DNA of 38,066 nt, taken from positions 90,840-128,905 of the forward strand of contig NW_014577805.1 in the NCBI RefSeq assembly GCF_000485595.1, read 5' to 3'. The notes beneath the pieces are model-generated. The model searched no databases. It was not told where the DNA came from and worked only from the letters and a program-made list of their open reading frames with translations. This DNA comes from Priapulus caudatus (Eukaryota; Priapulida; Priapulimorpha; Priapulimorphida; Priapulidae). The translations under genes were made by a program, and so were the position numbers. Shown here in pieces: positions 22,086 through 32,213 of the stretch. Positions within the stretch are counted from its first letter, which is position 1; every line of letters starts with the position of its first letter.

Positions 22086-22949
22086 ACATCGCTGCGCATA
22101 TCATATCAGGTTTAGCCAGCATGGTTTCGTAAACGTGAAGCTCTGCTGACCGTCCAGCACGTCTACAACTAGTCCGTCCTACTCATGCAGGCCTCTACGG
22201 CAGCCCCCTGTCGCTTGCATGTAAACAACCGCTAGACCGATTGCCAAATTATTCACACGCATTACGCTAATGTGAGCTACCAGGGTGACGGAAAAAGTGT
22301 GCGTCGACAGAAATCTGCTTATGGGACTGTCTTATTCTAAGTTACCGTGCCTATAGTTTGCGCAAGCATAATAGTCTGACAGAGAAATACAGAGATCATT
22401 CAAAACATCAAGAAATATCGTTCACTGCTGTAATGGTCGAATATATGGGGGCGTATGAATACTAACCCATATAGCGACGCGCCGATCACACAAGGCCGTA
22501 AAAGCCATTGTTGTCACATGAACCATGATCGTAAGAAACCCCCCGTTTATCACGGACTCTTTTCTCGACTGACTTGTACATTCACCATGCATGCGCGACC
22601 ATTTTGCATCTTGACCGAAGATCCCACGATTCTCTGTTTTGCTGGGACCTGCTTGTTTCGCTTCTATCCATTACATGAAGATACGAGCGAGTGAAAATAT
22701 AGGGGGTTGCCACCGCGACAGCCATCGACCTCAACTTGCCGCTGTCCTTGACTAATGCCTTGGCGGCTGGGTAAATGGCGCATAGCAGCTCTAGCATAAT
22801 GACAGCGTTCTGGAATTCCGTTAGGTTTACTGTGTGTAGCGGGTCACGTCGTGGGTGTTGGGTTGTACGTTCTCCACGCTGTTGCGGCTTGTGCCTGCTG
22901 CTGTTTGGTTGATAGAAATAGTGAGCCGAGGGTAACCGCGCGAGCCGAG

Positions 22950-24325
22950 AAGAGCGAGAGAGCGGAGAGAGAGGACGGAGGAGAGAGAAAGGAGAGAGAG
23001 AGCGAGTGTGAGAGTAGAGAGTAGAGTAGAAGAGAGATGAGAAAGAGAGTGGGAGAAGAGAGAGAGGAGTGGAGAAATGGAGTGAGAGGGAGAGAAGAGA
23101 GATGGAGAGAGGAGAAAGGAGTGAGTGGACGAGAGGACATAACGAGCACGGCGAGGAGACGTAGAGCGAAAGGAGAGGCGATTACGAGACACGAGACAGA
23201 GACAGAGAGAGAGACAGAGAGAGCATGAGATAGAGAGAGAGAGTGAGAGAGAGAGAGAGAGAGAGAGGGATGAGGAGGGAGAAGGAGAGGAGAGAGATGA
23301 GAGAGGAAAAGAGAGAGGAGAGTGAGAAAGAAAGAGAGAGGAGAAGGGAGAGAGAGAAGAAGAGAGAGAGGAGAGTAGAGAGAGGAGGGAGCGAGAGAGA
23401 GAGAGTCCGAGAAGAGGGGAGAGAGAAAGACGAGAGGAGAGAGAGTAGAAAGAAAGAGAGAGAGAGAGACGACGACGAGAAAGGAGAGAGAGGGGGGGGG
23501 GGGAGGAGTAAGCAATACCAGAAATATAGAGAGCACGAGTGAGAAGAGGAAGGAGAGAGAAGAAGAAAGAGAGAGACGAGAGAGAGAAAAACAGAGAAAG
23601 AGAGCCGAGAGAGAGAGAGAGTAGAGAGGAGAGAGAGAGAGAGGAAAGAGAGAGAGGCAAAGAGAAGAGAGGAGAGAGTAAAGGCGAGAACTGCAAACAG
23701 AAAGACGATAGAGAGAGAGAGATGACGAGTCGAAGAGCGAGACGCGAGAGCGAATGAGCGAGAAGAAGAGAGAGAGAGAGCACAGAGAGAGAGAGAGAGG
23801 AGAGAGAGAGATGAGAGAGAGAGAGAGAGCGAGAGAGTAGAGAACGAGATGAAAGAGAGAGAGGTAAGAAAGAAAGAGAGAGAGAGAGCGAGAAGAGAGA
23901 GAGAGAGAGACGAGACGAGAGGAAGAGAGAGACGAGACCTGGAGCGTGAGAGAGGATGAAAGAGCGCGAAAAGAAAAGCAAAAAGAGAGAGAGAGAGAAG
24001 AGAGCAGCGACGAGCTGAGAGCGAGAGAGAGAAGAGAGAGACGAGAGAGAGAGAGAGAGACAGAGAGAAGAGCAGGAGAGAGGGAGAGAGAGAAGAGGCG
24101 AGAGAGCGATGAGAGGACGACAGGGAGAAATAGAATAAAGAGCGCGAGAGACGAGAAGCGAGAAAGAGAAAGAGTAGCAGAGAGATGAGAGAGAGAGAAT
24201 GAGAGACTGAGAGAGAGAAGAGAGAGAAAGAGAAAGAGGAGAAAGAGGAGAGAGAGAAGAGAGAGAGCAGAGATGATGGAGAGAAGGAGAGAGAGAGAGG
24301 AGAGAAGAGAGAGAGAGACGAGGGG
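22950..24325. repeat. long interrupted (AG)n tract in L'
   Basis: About 1.4 kb, the inverse of 8185-9605. It contains GGGGGGGGGGGGAGGAG at 23492-23508, matching the CCCCCCCCC run at 9034-9044. The 526-codon minus-strand frame is a repeat artefact. Confidence 0.95.
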
Positions 24326-24464
24326 GGGCGTTATGAAAAAGAAGATTCGTCGTCTTATGTAGGTAGCTTAAACACTGTATTTGTGTCCTTTCTCGGCTTG
24401 CTTTCACTCACCAATCTCACTCACGATGCTCGCTCGCTGGCTTACTCACCACTCACTCACTCAT

Positions 24465-24728
24465 CGCTCTCTCTCGCTCCTTTTTCTCTGTCCTCTCTCT
24501 CTCTCCTCTGCCTCTTTTTCTCTTCTCGCTCTCATCTCTCTCTCTCGTGCTCTCTCTCCTCGTCTCTCTCTCGCCTCTCTTTCTCTCTCTCTCTTCTCAG
24601 TCTCTCGCTACTCTCGTCTTGCTCTGTCTCTCTCTCTCTTTCCCTTGTCCTCTCGTCTCTACTCTATTTCTCTCTCTCTCTCCTCTTCTCTCTCTTTCTA
24701 CGTTGCTCTCTCTCTCTCTTTCTCTCTC
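24465..24728. repeat. interrupted (CT)n tract at the L'-S' junction
   Basis: Its first part mirrors 7988-8060. Its last part (TTTCTCTCTCCCCATACCA) matches the start of S copy 1 in direct orientation. The junction therefore lies inside this tract. Confidence 0.9.
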
Positions 24729-27700
24729 CCCATACCACTTCCGACTCTCTCGCGCATAATATATTTTGGAGGATTTATGACGTAGTAACCTCATGAAACA
24801 ATCTCCATCTTTCAGCAGGCATTCAGAAAACCAGCTTAATTATGTAATGCGCGACGAATATATGTGCGCTTACATTTCTTTCACTCCTTTCAACTTGCGC
24901 CTCGCTTCCGTCGCTACGAGCAACATGGTGCCACCGATTCCAATGTTTTTTTTGGCCTGTCTTGACAGCCACCGTCGACAGTTTTAGATAAACTTAATTC
25001 AAGCTAGCCATGACAAACGCTGGTAATGCGCTAACATTTTCAATTTCGACGAACAACTTAAAAGTCGGCAGTAGAATAGCAATCTTTTTAATTATATCGC
25101 ACGATGGCAAATTCCGATTTGTTCATTTGGGAAATGGAATTGTCGGAGTAGCAGTAGCTTTGTCCGTGAGATTGTTGAGTAATTATAATCACGTCAACTG
25201 CCACGGTACTAGCAGTGATTCCACCAAGAATTCTGCAAAAGTTCCAATTTGTCAGCATCGCAAAAACTGTAGCAGATTAAGTTTATAATAATTTAATATA
25301 CTAAGATAAATATAACAAGATGTATTAGAGTGTTATCGTAACGCTGCCAAAAGGTCTCGAACGATACCAGAATATGTAAGCGTAAGCGAATAGCAGCAAG
25401 CCTACGTACGTGTGGCTGAGGAATGATGCAGACTCGGTGGATTCGTCTATGTTGCCACCGAGAGAGCTGTAGCGCGCGATAGTACAGCAAACTGTCTGAA
25501 AATGGCGGCCATATTGAATTTAATGACATAGGACTCCTATGAACTCGATTTTTTAAACACCCGGCTGTAAGTCACTTAAATTCATATTAGATTAACCTTC
25601 ATTCAACTTAAAAAGTCACAATGAAATAAGATTTTTTTTTTTCATGATGAGTGTGATGGAGATATTTGGTGTATGCCTACTATTTGAAAGGTTATTTCGC
25701 TGGTTTCTGCTGGGACTATCATGGCGCTGCCCGAAGTCAAACGTCGCGAACTAAGTTGAATTGGCGAGACAGAAACACAATGCTCAGTGTACGCATCCCT
25801 ACCATCTGCCCAATCCTTCATCACTTCGTTTAAGGACAGATGATTTCCGCATTTCCTAAATCTGGCGCCGTATTCTATTAGCATAGCTAACCACAGGATA
25901 AAAAACCGGTGAAGACTTTTAGCACAACAAATGAACACTATAACATAGTCAAAAAAATGAGGGGAAAGAGATGGGGTGGCTTACAGCTTATTTTAAAAGC
26001 ACTGCGGATTTTTAACCATAATAAATTCGAACTCGTAGGGAAATTAGGAATTGCGTGACGCTGTTTGAGTGCTACCTTCGGCAGTGTTTGCATCTACACC
26101 GACTTTCGCGTGGGCCGCTAAAACTCTTGCGTGCACTCTCAGAAACTCATTCGTAATGACGAAAACATTTCACTACAAGTACCACAAAAACCTAGAGAAT
26201 CGGTTCTAATAGCGCCTGCCATTTCAACGCTACTGCGCAGCATCGACAGATGGCGCTGCCGGCGCAGTACGGGTAACAATAAAACCAGAAATGCCGCCGA
26301 CGTGACTCATCCAGCAATCACAAGCAACGTGTGGTAGCCGCGAGGCAGGAATGTCTGGTGCTACACGACATCCGACACTCGCAGCCCACATTGTTAGCAT
26401 GCGGCGGGAAGTGGGGGGGGGGGAGGAAGAGGCTTAAAAGCAAATTCACGCAACCCGATTCTGTAGCTAAAAGCACGAATATCGCGTGAATTCGCCCCCG
26501 CGCCATCTTCAGATATAGACTTGTTGGCGTTCGCTGTTTTTTTTCTGAACAGGCTACGAAGCAAGATTTTAAAGAGTGCGCTCGTACGAACGCACTGCCA
26601 AAAGCAAGGAAACGATTTTTTCGTGTGGGGGACGGTGTTCACATGGAAGATTTTCGACCAGACCAGTATATGCAGTGGTTTCCCTCCCAGTAGTTGGGGA
26701 AAATCCAATAAAAAGGATCACTGTGTAATGGTCCTATCGCCGTTTTTTCACGGTGCGCAAAAACAAGAAAAAAAGTTGTGGCGGGCTCAAATGTGTTTGG
26801 CGCGGCGCACCACCAGTTGTTATATAATGTATACATTTAAATTATAATGCAAATTTCAAAATATTAAAATGAAAAAAAACGTTTTTTGACATTTGTGGCC
26901 TTTTATTGTCGCTGGAATCAAAGTACATCAACACCACGAAAAATTTAGTAATTTCTTGATGTAAATTTTAAAATATGGCTGAAAATGTTACGACCGGACT
27001 CTGGACACCGGCTGCGTTTACACTATCGATATTTTGTCAGGCAAACGTAGCGATTTCAAGTGGCATTCCAACTTCCCCGACTGGACCAAAGTGCATTCCA
27101 ACATATCGGCTGAAATTCGATTGTGTTGGAGTCGGAGTCGAAGATCAAGTCGCTGAGTTGGAAAAAGAACATCTGTTCAATTTTGGCACGACTCGGACGG
27201 TTTTTGCTGACAAAATCAGTAGTGTAAACGCAGCTCCGGAAATGCGCGCGCGCGCGGTACGTGGACGTCAATCTAGATGAACGATCTATTGTGGAGTAGT
27301 CGGCGTGGAAGAATGCGGTGTTATCGCTATGAATTATTGTTTTGTTATTGATGTAAGTATGGCGACAATCGGGGCTGCCTCCACAATGAACACGATTATC
27401 GCCACAGATGAATTATGAAGTGTATCTGCTCTGATTCGCCTCGCAATATGAGTTCGTAGACGATATTTCATTATTGCGATTATAAAAATTGCGTTGTTAT
27501 TTATTAGGAAACAAATTACACTCGTAAGATAGAGGCGAGTTTTATTTAAAAGGTGATACAGCAGTATGTGCACACTACCCGTAGCTCAACGTGTTAGAAT
27601 ATTGATCTAGCTCACTATAAATATTTATTGCATCAAGCTCTTTCTCTATATCAACTTATATTAGTGTTAGAACATACTGTATCTCTCTATAGCTCAGTGT

Positions 27701-27740
27701 TAGAACATACTGTATCTCTCTATAGCGCAGTGTTAGAACA
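24728..27740 (+). repeat. segment S', copy 2 (direct repeat of 15290-18248)
   Basis: It is co-linear with S copy 1 throughout, with scattered substitutions and indels. No frame is preserved between copies, which argues against a gene. It ends in the expanded 33-bp array. Confidence 0.9.
27010..27235. mobile_element. MITE-like element, second copy
   Basis: The counterpart of 17543-17765. The arms start GGCTGCGTTTACACTATCGAT and end AGTGTAAACGCAGC, but now carry several mismatches and indels (ATTTTGTCAGGCAAACG against CGGTTTTTGCTGACAAAAT). The arms therefore decayed after the S duplication. Confidence 0.8.
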
Positions 27741-28039
27741 TACTGTATCTCTCTATAGCTCAGTGTTAGAACATACTGTATCTTTCTATAGCTCAGTGTT
27801 AGAACATACTGTATCTCTCTATAGCTTAGTGTTAGAACATACTGTATCTCTCTATAGCTCAGTGTTAGAACATACTGTATCCTCTCATGCATTAGTGTTA
27901 GAACATACTGTATCTTCTCTATAAATTAGTGTTAGAACATACTGTATCTCTCTATAGCTCGCGACATGTTAAACATACTGTATCTCTCTATAGCTTAGTG
28001 TTAGAACATACTGTATCTCTCTATAGCTCAGTGTTAGAA
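27660..28039. repeat. 33-bp tandem repeat array, about 11-12 copies
   Basis: The unit contains GTGTTAGAACATACTGTATC then TCTCTATAGC and a variable CTCA/GCA/TTA. Since 33 is divisible by three, both strands are open (VLEHTVSLYSS on plus, REIQYVLTLSY on minus) with no start context or domain. Two units near 27880-27960 are degraded. Confidence 0.95.
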
Positions 28040-29043
28040 CTGGGTGAGGCCGGGATGCTGGGGATGAGGCCGGAATGCTGGGGATGAGGTCTCGGGATCG
28101 CGCGTGCTGGGTCTGGAATGATCGGCATGCGGGATGCGGCGATGCTGCGTGCGATATGGACTGCTGGGGATGAGGCTCGGGTGCTGGGGATGAGGCGGGT
28201 GCTGGGGATGAGGCCGGGATGCTGGGATGAGCCGGAGATGCTGGGGACTGGAGGCCGGATGCGGGGGATGAGGCCGATGTGTCGGGATGAGCGCGAGGAT
28301 TGGGGATGAGGCCGATGCTGGGGATGAGGCCGGGCTGGATAGCGGGATGTGGTGATGAGGAGGACTGATTGGGCGATGACTGGGATGAGCCGGATGCTGG
28401 GATAGGAGTGCGGGGATGGCCAGATGCTGGAATGAGGCCGGGATCGGAGAGCCAGCGATGCTGGGATGAGGACCGGGATGCTGGGGATGAGGGCGGGATG
28501 CTGGGGATGAGGCCGGGGCATGGGCTATGAGGCCGGGATGACTGCGGCAATGAGGACCTGGGATGCGTGGATGAGCACGCGCGCATGGCTGGGGATGAGC
28601 GGGTGCTGGGGATGAGGCGAACGGATAGGCGATGGGGATGAGGCCGGGATGCTGAGTGATGAGCCGGGAGTGCTGGGGATGAGGCCGGAATGTGGGGAGA
28701 GGACTGCTGGGATGTGGCGGAGGATGCGGGGAGTGGATGAGACCGGATGCTGGGGATGAGGCCGGGATGCTAGGGGATGAGGCCGGATGCTGGAGGGATG
28801 CAGGCGGATGCTGGGGATGAGGCCGGGATGCTGGGGATGAGGCCGGGATGCTGGGGATGAGCAGGGATGGCCTGGGGATGAGCGGGATGCTGGGGATGAG
28901 GGCCGGGTCTTAGGGGGTGAGCAGCGATGCTGGGATGAGCAGCGAATGCTGGGGATGAGGCCGGGATGCTGGGGATGAGGCCGGGATGCTGGGGATGAGG
29001 CCGGGATGCTGGGGATGAGGCCGGGATGCTGGGGATGAGGCAG
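28040..29043. repeat. 20-bp G-rich minisatellite, about 50 units
   Basis: The unit is GGATGCTGGGGATGAGGCCG. Copies from 28935 to 29040 are essentially identical, while those in the left and middle carry many substitutions and indels. The plus strand is G-rich with regular GGGG runs. The long Pro/Ser/His minus-strand frame is a repeat artefact. Confidence 0.95.
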
Positions 29044-29304
29044 CGGGGGCGTGAGCGTCACGTAGAGAGTCGCCGACGGCACATCGTAATTATAGTGTTT
29101 CCGCATCGCTTCATCTCGCTTCCCTTCTAACACATCAAACCCGCGCGAGGTAAGAGCAGCTGGAGCCTCTAATCCAAGATGGCGGCGAGCGCGTTCCTCG
29201 TCTGTAGCCGCGTCATCTGCTAAAAGACTGACGCACGGGTTCCAGGCGCTGCAGTTAAATAGCAACAAGTCACCGCCGCTATAATTGTTATTCTGCAGAT
29301 TCAT
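29044..29304 (-). other. open frame of unclear status beside the minisatellite
   Basis: The minus strand is open from an ATG at 29304 (MNLQNNNYSGGDLLLFNCSA) for about 86 codons of non-repetitive, normal-looking protein (for example RRHLGLEAPAALTSRGFDVL) before it runs into the minisatellite. I recognise no family. It might be a pseudoexon, a transposon fragment or chance. It lies in the intron on the opposite strand to the gene. Confidence 0.2.
29176..29186 (+). promoter_or_regulatory. YY1-like motif AAGATGGCGGC
   Basis: AAGATGGCGGC is an exact match to the canonical animal YY1 core, set in a short GC-rich patch (29140-29230) 0.5 kb upstream of exon 2. Function is inferred only. Confidence 0.25.
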
Positions 29305-29582
29305 CCCCCGGTCCGCTTAATTGAGAGATGTCTTCCTTGAATATTGTATACCTTAATTGATTTATATCTGATTAGAATGATGACTTGATTGATTGATGGC
29401 TCGGTTGACCGATGGGCTGTATACCAGGTTGTTAAGTCGCTCAGTGATCGTTGGTGGTTTCGTGCGTCGTGGAATTTGGCTTCTCCTGCTGTTCAGATGA
29501 TTGATTATCTGATTGATTTATGCATTACATTTGTCATCAATCAGAAAGCAACTCGACTGTGACTTTAGCGGCTTGTGGCGTC
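29305..29582. other. intronic sequence before exon 2
   Basis: GATTGATTGAT-like phrases recur at 29385-29400 and 29500-29520. No gene is recognised. Confidence 0.5.
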
Positions 29583-29690
29583 TCTCCCCCCCCCTTCTCT
29601 CTCTCTCTCTCTCTCTCGCTTTCTCTCTTTCTCCTCTCCCCCTCTCTGTCTCCATCCCTCCACATCCCTTATGTTCATTCTTCTCTCGTT
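29583..29690 (+). other. polypyrimidine tract of the exon 2 acceptor
   Basis: A CT-rich run of about 100 bases leads to the CAG acceptor at 29697-29699. Confidence 0.7.
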
Positions 29691-29699
29691 CACGCGCAG

Positions 29700-29882
29700 A
29701 CACGAAGAACTGCAAGGAGTGCGACGAAGCGCTGAGAGAGCTCGAGTACATCGATGACGACCTGGACAAGTACGGCATCGAAATGATCAAAATCAACAAC
29801 ATCGAGGTGGCCGCTGAGCACGGGGTTACTACCTTTCCAACCCTCATCTTCTGGCGTCGCGAGGATCCCATCCTCTACGAAG
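29700..29882 (+). CDS. exon 2: thioredoxin-like domain with CxxC
   Basis: The exon is 183 bases and phase 1 at both ends, so it is symmetric. With exon 1 it encodes residues 64-124. TKNCKEC carries Cys68-x-x-Cys71 at the N-terminus of the active-site helix. A helix follows (DEALRELEYIDDDLDKYGIE), then MIKINNIEVAAEHGV and TTFPTLIFW with the cis-proline (Pro110) expected in a thioredoxin fold, ending DPILYE. The donor is GTAAAG at 29883. The sequence resembles ER-lumenal PDI or calsequestrin-like multi-thioredoxin proteins. The CKEC motif could support redox activity, but the Trp before the first Cys is absent (Asn67), so catalysis is uncertain. Confidence 0.93.
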
Positions 29883-30025
29883 GTAAAGCTCATAGCTTAT
29901 AGCTACTATATTATATATATTATAGCTTACTCAAGCGCTCAGCTTACAGCGCTTAAATATATATGTATATCTATCAAGAGTCCATAATAGAAGACTATAG
30001 ATTTATCTTAGATAGATCTTATTTA

Positions 30026-30070
30026 TATCTATATATAGCTATATGTATATATATATATATATATATACAT
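30026..30070. repeat. (AT)n microsatellite
   Basis: TATATATATATAT with ATAGCTATATG interruptions. The sequence around it (29890-30030) is rich in ATAGCT and TAGATCT palindromes. Confidence 0.9.
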
Positions 30071-30193
30071 ATAGCTCATATTCACATGAATAACCTGCGG
30101 TAGACTGTGTTAAACCGCAGTTTAGCCGTGTATTTTAATGTGTGTTGTGCTAACATGTGGTGTAAGTGTTGGTAACGTGTGGACTAAAGCACA

Positions 30194-30378
30194 ACGCACA
30201 CACCCGAGCAAAACACCTGAACGTGGAGCAAAACATGTTTCGCTCGATGTTCGTGGCTGTGTGCGGATTCCCGAAACAAAAAACATTGCTCAGCTAAGCG
30301 TGTTTTCGCTGAACAAGCAATGTTTGATTCGCGGAGCGTGTTTTCGCGCTGAGCGTACGTTTTGCTCGGTGTGTGCGT
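30194..30378. mobile_element. MITE-like element with about 20-bp terminal inverted repeats
   Basis: ACGCACACACC(C)GAGCAAAAC at 30194-30214 is the reverse complement of GTTTTGCTCGGTGTGTGCGT at 30359-30378 apart from one extra C. The interior is a nested foldback (ACATTGCT near 30285 with AGCAATGT near 30318). It has no coding capacity. A further copy of the terminus, GTTTTGCTCGGTGTGTGCGC, lies at 30594-30613. Confidence 0.75.
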
Positions 30379-30524
30379 CAATCGTTCTGCTACACAGCGA
30401 AACGCCACAAGACGGTCTCCAATCAATATCCGTAAAAATGATTACATGACACACAAAATTGGATGTCCATTGATGGCTATTTTTGATGTCATGTGACAGC
30501 GGCGCTGTACGCAGTGTTTCTGTA

Positions 30525-30613
30525 TGTTTGCTCAGCTGTGTGCGCTTGCTCGCCGAGCAGAAACGCGAAACGCTGGAAAAACAAAATTTCCCGTTTTGCT
30601 CGGTGTGTGCGCT
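30525..30613. mobile_element. partial relatives of the 30194 element
   Basis: TTTGCTCAGCTGTGTGCGC (about 30527-30545) and GTTTTGCTCGGTGTGTGCGC (30594-30613) are same-orientation relatives of the 30359-30378 terminus. They bracket a GCTCGCCGAGC palindrome. Probably a rearranged or nested copy. Confidence 0.5.
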
Positions 30614-30672
30614 AGGCTTAGGTGCGCTAGGCTTAGGTGTGCCGCTAGGCTTAGGTGCGGCTAGCTTAGGTT
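30608..30672. repeat. GCTAGGCTTAGGTGC tandem repeat, four copies
   Basis: Four short copies with small insertions begin directly at the right end of the element relative at 30594-30613. Confidence 0.85.
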
Positions 30673-30700
30673 AACCGAGATATAAAATTGTGTGAGCGAA

Positions 30701-30747
30701 TATATATATATATATATATATATATTAATATTATATTATATATAATT
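30701..30747. repeat. (AT)n microsatellite
   Basis: A pure TA run followed by TTAATATTATATTATATATAA. Confidence 0.95.
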
Positions 30748-31375
30748 AGCAGGTAAAAAACACGCTATAGAATAAGATATATGAAATATGAATCTTAAAA
30801 AATAGGTAAGAATTTTTTGTAATAAAATAATGTGTGTGCGTGTGATATGATATTTGGGCTATTGCGTGTATTATGTGAAGAACTACACGCACGAATGCGT
30901 TTTTCCCTGCGCTTGTTGCAATATGCAGCAACCTGGCAGTGTATTCGAGTGATCAGTATTATCCTTGTTTCATACAATGACATTTTCATCACATATATAA
31001 ACATAACTTCTCCGCAAGCTCGCGCCATATCTACATGCACTTGAGTCGCTAGTCCGACCAAACGTCACGGCGTTACGAAATTAAACAATAATTTTAGGCA
31101 AATGCTTTTGCCCACCGTCTAGATTTATTCCATACGCGGCAGCCCCAATGCTAAAATTTCCAATTAAAATTTTTCGCTTCTGACGCGTGCCCGAAAACTG
31201 TGACGTCCTTCTCTTTCGATCGTGAAAATAAAAGCGCAGTCTAATGCGAGGGAGGAGGGGCAGGCTATTATCCTAATTAATAAATAACCTAATCTCTACC
31301 GTGGCGGAGCCTGGCAGTATTGATAATGCCTGTCCAGTCGGATTGCGTGTCGCAAGTTCGTATTAGCGTGTACTG
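30748..31375. other. intronic, no feature recognised
   Basis: AT-rich then mixed sequence. Open frames of at most 88 codons show no domain. Confidence 0.45.
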
Positions 31376-31458
31376 ATGCTAAGCATCGGTTCACACGAGG
31401 ACCTCGTATATTATGAAATACGGTATGTTTGCGAAAATACCGAATCTGAGACAAAAGG

Positions 31459-31546
31459 TGCGTTCACACTGGCCGGAATTATGGGATGCAACTCTCGGTT
31501 TTTGCATCCCGCTCGAAATACCGAGATTTTTACAAGTGTGAACGCA
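31459..31546. mobile_element. 88-bp foldback element with 12-bp perfect ends
   Basis: TGCGTTCACACT (31459-31470) and AGTGTGAACGCA (31535-31546) are perfect inverse ends. Inside, GGGATGCAA pairs with TTGCATCCC (31502-31510), and CTCGGT pairs with ACCGAG. The terminal word is one base different from TGCGTTTACACT at the ends of the 17543 element. Confidence 0.7.
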
Positions 31547-31570
31547 ATATCTCACTAAGATCGACGCTCT

Positions 31571-31627
31571 AAATAGCGCGCTCCAAATCGCACTTACCGA
31601 CTGCGCTATTTGGAATTAGCGCGATTT
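31571..31627. repeat. interlocked inverted repeats
   Basis: AAATAGCGC (31571-31579) pairs with GCGCTATTT (31603-31611), and AAATCGC (31585-31591) with GCGATTT (31621-31627). The arms interleave, so only one hairpin can form at a time. Confidence 0.6.
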
Positions 31628-32021
31628 GCACGGGCGGGGCGATGTTATCGCGCTCGGGGATTAGGCGAGATATGTTCTTGCTGTGTAACAACGACACTAA
31701 TTAATCTCACTATTATCTCCGCTATTAGCGGGATGAGCATCGCGGTTTTTCTTGGTGTGTGAAACGAGGGGTGCGGTCGCTCCTTTAAATACGCGACCAG
31801 AGCGTTGACACACGCTGATTCGCGGCTCCAGAAATACGGTATTTGCGAGGCTGGGCGAGTTTGCTTAGAACAAATAAACAATGTGAATAAACAATGCAAT
31901 GCGCACGCAACTGGCCGAATAAAGATACGTAGACTGGTCGCGCGCTCGACAAGTTCCACTCGCATTACACTCGGAACTGTGCGAGCGCGGATAAGACAGT
32001 CTGTAAAATAAGTCGGCTTCA

Positions 32022-32213
32022 GAAATACCGGTATTTAGCGCGTTCACGACGAGGAAATGCGCGTCCAAGAGATCCGGTAATTCTCTCAAGGCACGGACAA
32101 ACTTATTCGGGGTCCTGGGAAGCGCGTAATTTACATCAAATACCGATCTGTTTAGATACCGTATTTCTTGGACCGCGCATTTTCCCTCGTGTGAACGCTA
32201 AATACCGGATTTC
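32022..32213. mobile_element. MITE-like element with about 50-bp imperfect terminal inverted repeats
   Basis: The left arm 32022-32070 (starting GAAATACCGGTATTTAGCG, then CGTTCAC...GAGGAAATGCGCGTCCAAGA) is the imperfect reverse complement of 32166-32213, with small indels. The interior is about 95 bp without coding. GAAATACGGTATTT words at 31415, 31831 and 32153 suggest older fragments of the same family nearby. Confidence 0.75.

Larger units (their letters stand above)
18572..24560 (-). repeat. segment L', inverted copy of L
   Basis: Reverse complement of about 7988-14790, in the same order of blocks: unique part (18572-20690), GTGTATGC array (20700-20825), unique (20826-21255), CT tract (21260-21950), unique (21960-22940) and AG tract (22950-24325), with the CACTCACTCAC end at 24405-24462. 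The GT array that borders L on its far side (7745-7988) has no full counterpart here. No gene is recognised. Confidence 0.85.
3343..29699 (+). other. intron 1 (about 26.4 kb), phase 1
   Basis: The donor is GTATGT at 3343. The acceptor follows a long pyrimidine tract (29583-29690) and ends CACGCGCAG at 29699. The join restores a continuous thioredoxin-like reading frame (VVF-Y-TKNCKEC). The intron is largely repeats, listed separately. I found no further exon of this gene inside it, though a small one could be missed. Confidence 0.8.

Noticed and set aside
22827-24407. 526-codon minus-strand frame
   Set aside because: It is the same CT/AG tract in the inverted L copy. The frame is not preserved relative to 8126-9696.
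15198-24728. Simple hairpin-read artefact (missed adapter) as the cause of the inversion
   Set aside because: That would give S followed by inverted S. Here S is directly repeated outside the inverted L, so the order does not fit. Assembly error in general is not excluded.
27660-28039. CRISPR-like array
   Set aside because: The 33-bp units are contiguous with no unique spacers, and the genome is plainly eukaryotic.
27628-28586. Repeat protein with 11-residue period (VLEHTVSLYSS)
   Set aside because: It follows from the 33-bp unit. Both strands are open and no signal peptide, domain or splice context is present.
30608-30672. Interstitial telomere repeat (TTAGG-like)
   Set aside because: The 15-bp unit GCTAGGCTTAGGTGC contains TTAGG only once and is not a telomeric pentamer array.
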